From: Clostridia bacterium
GTDB taxonomy: Bacteria > Bacillota_A > Clostridia > Lachnospirales > Lachnospiraceae
Assembly (NCBI GenBank): GCA_012515365.1
Contig: JAAYYM010000190.1
Coordinates: forward strand, 1-8,153
Reading direction: 5' to 3'
Length of the DNA: 8,153 nt
The number at the start of each line of letters is the position of its first letter. The first letter of the stretch is position 1. Below the pieces are notes generated by a model. The model was not told the origin of the DNA. It did no database searches and saw nothing but the letters and a program-made list of their open reading frames with translations. Shown piece by piece: positions 6,076-8,153 of the stretch. A program made the position numbers and the translations under genes.

Positions 6076-7449
6076 TTGAAACAGAAGACTGTGCGAAAAA
6101 GAGCATATACATTTTTTGTGTCGCTTCTTATTGTTGCGTTAGAAACGACTGTGATTGGTATCGTATGGGTAAACTATTATAACCTTCAATTACCAAAACA
6201 GTATTTTTATAAAGGTCATATTTTTATTCTTGCTGTTTATGTGATTATTTTATTCTTTTTTTCTGTTATGTATGGTGGATTGAAGGTCGGATCATACAGA
6301 ATGCTGGAATTACTTTTTTCACAGGTATTTGCAACAGCTTGTGCGGATGCATTGTTATACTTAATTGCCTGTCTGCTTGCTTACCATTTTCCATCTGTTT
6401 TACCGATGTTTGTTGTAGGAATCGTCCAATGTATCTGCGTTGGAGGCTGGATTGTAGCAGCGACTTTTGGATACCGGACTTTGTTCCCTCCGCTTGATGT
6501 ACTGCTAATCTACGAGGGTAAGCATACCGAACAGTTTGTAAACAAAGTAAAGACGAGGAAGCATCAGTTTTGTATTACAGAAAGTATCAGGGCAGATATG
6601 GATTTAAAGGAAATCTGCAACGTTATTGATAAGCATGAAGTAGTGATGATGTGGGATATTCCAACTGCAATTCGAAATAGAATCTTTAAATACTGTTATC
6701 AGAAATCAGTTGATGTTTATGTTATGCCAAAAATTTCTGATATCATTTTAAACGGATCCGAAATGCTACATTTATTTGATACTCCGCTGCTACTGACTAA
6801 AAGTACGCCCATGGAGCCAGAACAGATTATGGTGAAAAGAATGTTCGATTTTTTGTTTGCCATTCTGATCCTTATCATTACTTCACCTATTATGCTGTTG
6901 ACGGCGATCGCGATCAAATTATACGATGGTGGACCGGTTTTTTATACACAAGTCAGATGTACGATTAATGACAAACCTTTTAAAATCTATAAATTTCGTA
7001 GTATGATCATAGAGGCGGAAAAGGATGGAGTGGCTCGACTTGCGAGTAAGAACGATGATCGTATCACTCCGATCGGAAAGATTATCAGAAAGGTACGAAT
7101 TGATGAACTGCCACAATTATTTAATGTCATAAACGGCACGATGTCTTTTATCGGACCAAGACCTGAGAGACCAGAGATTATCGATAAATATACAGACCAG
7201 ATGCCTGAGTTTTCCTACCGGACAAAGGTAAAAGCAGGATTGACCGGATATGCCCAGATTTATGGAAAATACAATTCTATGCCATATGATAAATTAAAAC
7301 TGGATCTTTATTATATTGAGCATTATTCATTTTGGCTGGATATGAAATTGATCATATTAACATTAAAGATTTTATTATCATTAGAGAGTACAGAAGGGGT
7401 TGGAGACGGAAACATCACGCCGATTGAACGAGGGGATGAGTTGAAATGA
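6076..7449 (+). CDS. Polyprenyl-phosphate sugar phosphotransferase (initiating enzyme, WbaP/CpsE type)
   Basis: Transfers a sugar-1-phosphate from a nucleotide sugar to undecaprenyl phosphate, the first membrane step of repeat-unit synthesis. The 457 residues match the usual 450-480 of the long form. The N-terminal half has four hydrophobic helices (about 11-33, 48-66, 80-103, 108-130) and a degenerate Rossmann-like domain (about 140-245). The C-terminal catalytic domain starts at KRMFDF (254-259). It then has a membrane-entering helix with Ser270-Pro271, GGPVFYTQ (285-292), YKFRSM (305-310), the Asp343-Glu344 dyad in RIDELPQL, and GPRPERPE (360-367). In PglC and its relatives the Asp-Glu dyad is catalytic, so it appears active. 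The start is TTG at 6076, five bases after GAGGTG (6065-6070), which overlaps the preceding stop. Its stop overlaps the next start as ATGA. The sugar (often glucose, galactose or GlcNAc types) cannot be deduced. Confidence 0.94.
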   Translation: MKQKTVRKRAYTFFVSLLIVALETTVIGIVWVNYYNLQLPKQYFYKGHIFILAVYVIILFFFSVMYGGLKVGSYRMLELLFSQVFATACADALLYLIACLLAYHFPSVLPMFVVGIVQCICVGGWIVAATFGYRTLFPPLDVLLIYEGKHTEQFVNKVKTRKHQFCITESIRADMDLKEICNVIDKHEVVMMWDIPTAIRNRIFKYCYQKSVDVYVMPKISDIILNGSEMLHLFDTPLLLTKSTPMEPEQIMVKRMFDFLFAILILIITSPIMLLTAIAIKLYDGGPVFYTQVRCTINDKPFKIYKFRSMIIEAEKDGVARLASKNDDRITPIGKIIRKVRIDELPQLFNVINGTMSFIGPRPERPEIIDKYTDQMPEFSYRTKVKAGLTGYAQIYGKYNSMPYDKLKLDLYYIEHYSFWLDMKLIILTLKILLSLESTEGVGDGNITPIERGDELK

Positions 7450-8153
7450 CACAGGATAAACCGATTACTGTCAGTGTAGTGATACCTGTATATAATGCAG
7501 CAAAGTGCATCGAGGATACAATTCAGTCTATCAGAAGCCAGACATTTACTGACTGGGAGCTGATTATGGTAGATGATTGTTCAACAGATGATGGTCTGGA
7601 AATCATGAAAAGTTATCTGTCAGAAAGAATCCATTTAATTCGTAAAGAACGAGGTGGCGGAGCTGCTAAGGCAAGAAACGAGGGAATTGATGCTGCAAGG
7701 GGAAGATATCTTGCTTTTGTTGACGCGGATGATCTGTGGTCGCCAGAAAAGCTGGAGCATCAACTTGCTTTTATGAAGGAAAATGATTGTGCATTTTCAT
7801 TTACCGGTTACGAATTTGCAGATGAAAATGGAATCGGTGTTCAGAAAATAGTACGTGTACCTTCCAAAATAAAATATCAGGCAGCATTAAAGAATACAAC
7901 AATTTTTACCAGTACAGTTATGTTTGACTTGACGAAGATTTCTAAAGAATTCATACATATGCCTGATGTACCAAGTGAGGATACTGCAACGTGGTGGAGC
8001 ATTCTGAAAAAGGGATATGATGCATATGGACTTGATGAATCGCTGACGTTATATCGCAGAAGCAGAGGAACACTGTCTTCTAATAAGGTAATTGCAGTTA
8101 AACGTATCTGGAACCTTTATCGAAATGTGGAGCATTTATCTGTGATAAAAAGT
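7446..8153 (+). CDS. Family 2 glycosyltransferase, TuaG-like, 3'-truncated by the window edge
   Basis: A GT-A fold enzyme adding a sugar during polysaccharide synthesis. The open frame begins at ATG 7446, which overlaps the previous stop (ATGA), with GAGGGG at 7430-7435 as ribosome binding site; it runs off the window without a stop after 236 codons. It shows VVIPVYNA (11-18), MVDDCSTDD with Asp43/Asp44, GGAAKARNEG (71-80), FVDADDLWSPEKL with the DxD site at Asp93-Asp96, and SEDTATWW (177-184), where the acidic pair is the likely catalytic base. The late block YRRSRGTLSSNK (203-214) and the following Trp-Asn-Leu-Tyr stretch are typical of the TuaG-like subgroup. That group is near 250 residues, so only a short tail should be missing. 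Its relation to teichuronic acid synthesis is by family resemblance only; the linkage made here is unknown. Confidence 0.92.
   Translation, partial: MTQDKPITVSVVIPVYNAAKCIEDTIQSIRSQTFTDWELIMVDDCSTDDGLEIMKSYLSERIHLIRKERGGGAAKARNEGIDAARGRYLAFVDADDLWSPEKLEHQLAFMKENDCAFSFTGYEFADENGIGVQKIVRVPSKIKYQAALKNTTIFTSTVMFDLTKISKEFIHMPDVPSEDTATWWSILKKGYDAYGLDESLTLYRRSRGTLSSNKVIAVKRIWNLYRNVEHLSVIKS

Noticed and set aside
1..8153. CRISPR arrays, tRNA or rRNA genes, insertion sequences, attachment sites
   Set aside because: I looked for regularly spaced repeats, cloverleaf-like segments, transposase motifs and paired terminal repeats and found none convincing.

Overview
The window looks like part of a cell-surface polysaccharide (capsule or exopolysaccharide) locus from a low-to-moderate GC Gram-positive anaerobe, most likely Clostridia of the Lachnospiraceae type. 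The reasons are the AT-rich codon use, strong AGGAGG-type ribosome binding sites, a DUF6077-type membrane protein, and a glycosyltransferase set of the kind seen in gut Lachnospiraceae. The taxonomic call is inference from gene style; there is no rRNA or marker gene.

Left part (1-1911, + strand): the 3' end of gmd (GDP-mannose 4,6-dehydratase, cut by the window edge), followed 11 bases later by a complete fcl (GDP-L-fucose synthase). Together they convert GDP-mannose to GDP-L-fucose. The pair ends at a perfect 19-bp hairpin that probably terminates transcription from both sides, because the next gene is convergent.

Middle (1933-2433): a small minus-strand gene of about 107 codons with no recognised function, starting at 2256 behind an excellent AAAGGAGG site. 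It is followed by a divergent intergenic region holding a sigma-A-type promoter with a perfect TATAAT at 2385-2390, facing right.

Right part (2434-8153, + strand): an operon of closely spaced genes. It encodes an unrecognised multi-pass membrane protein; a DUF6077-type membrane protein interrupted by in-frame stops (TGA at 4060, TAG-TAG at 4294-4299), so that one 656-codon frame appears as three ORFs; a GT2 glycosyltransferase; a polyprenyl-phosphate sugar phosphotransferase that would load the first sugar on the lipid carrier; and a second, TuaG-like GT2 enzyme cut by the right edge. Spacing from 5194 to 7449 is 9 bases or less, or overlapping.

In the inferred scheme, the phosphotransferase starts the lipid-linked repeat unit on the inner face of the membrane, the GT2 enzymes extend it, and gmd/fcl supply GDP-fucose. 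No fucosyltransferase, flippase, polymerase or chain-length regulator is visible here, so they would lie outside the window. I see no clear sign of a wholly new system. The most unusual item is the DUF6077 gene broken by stops without any frameshift, with a hairpin/T-tract and a well-placed ribosome binding site at the second break.
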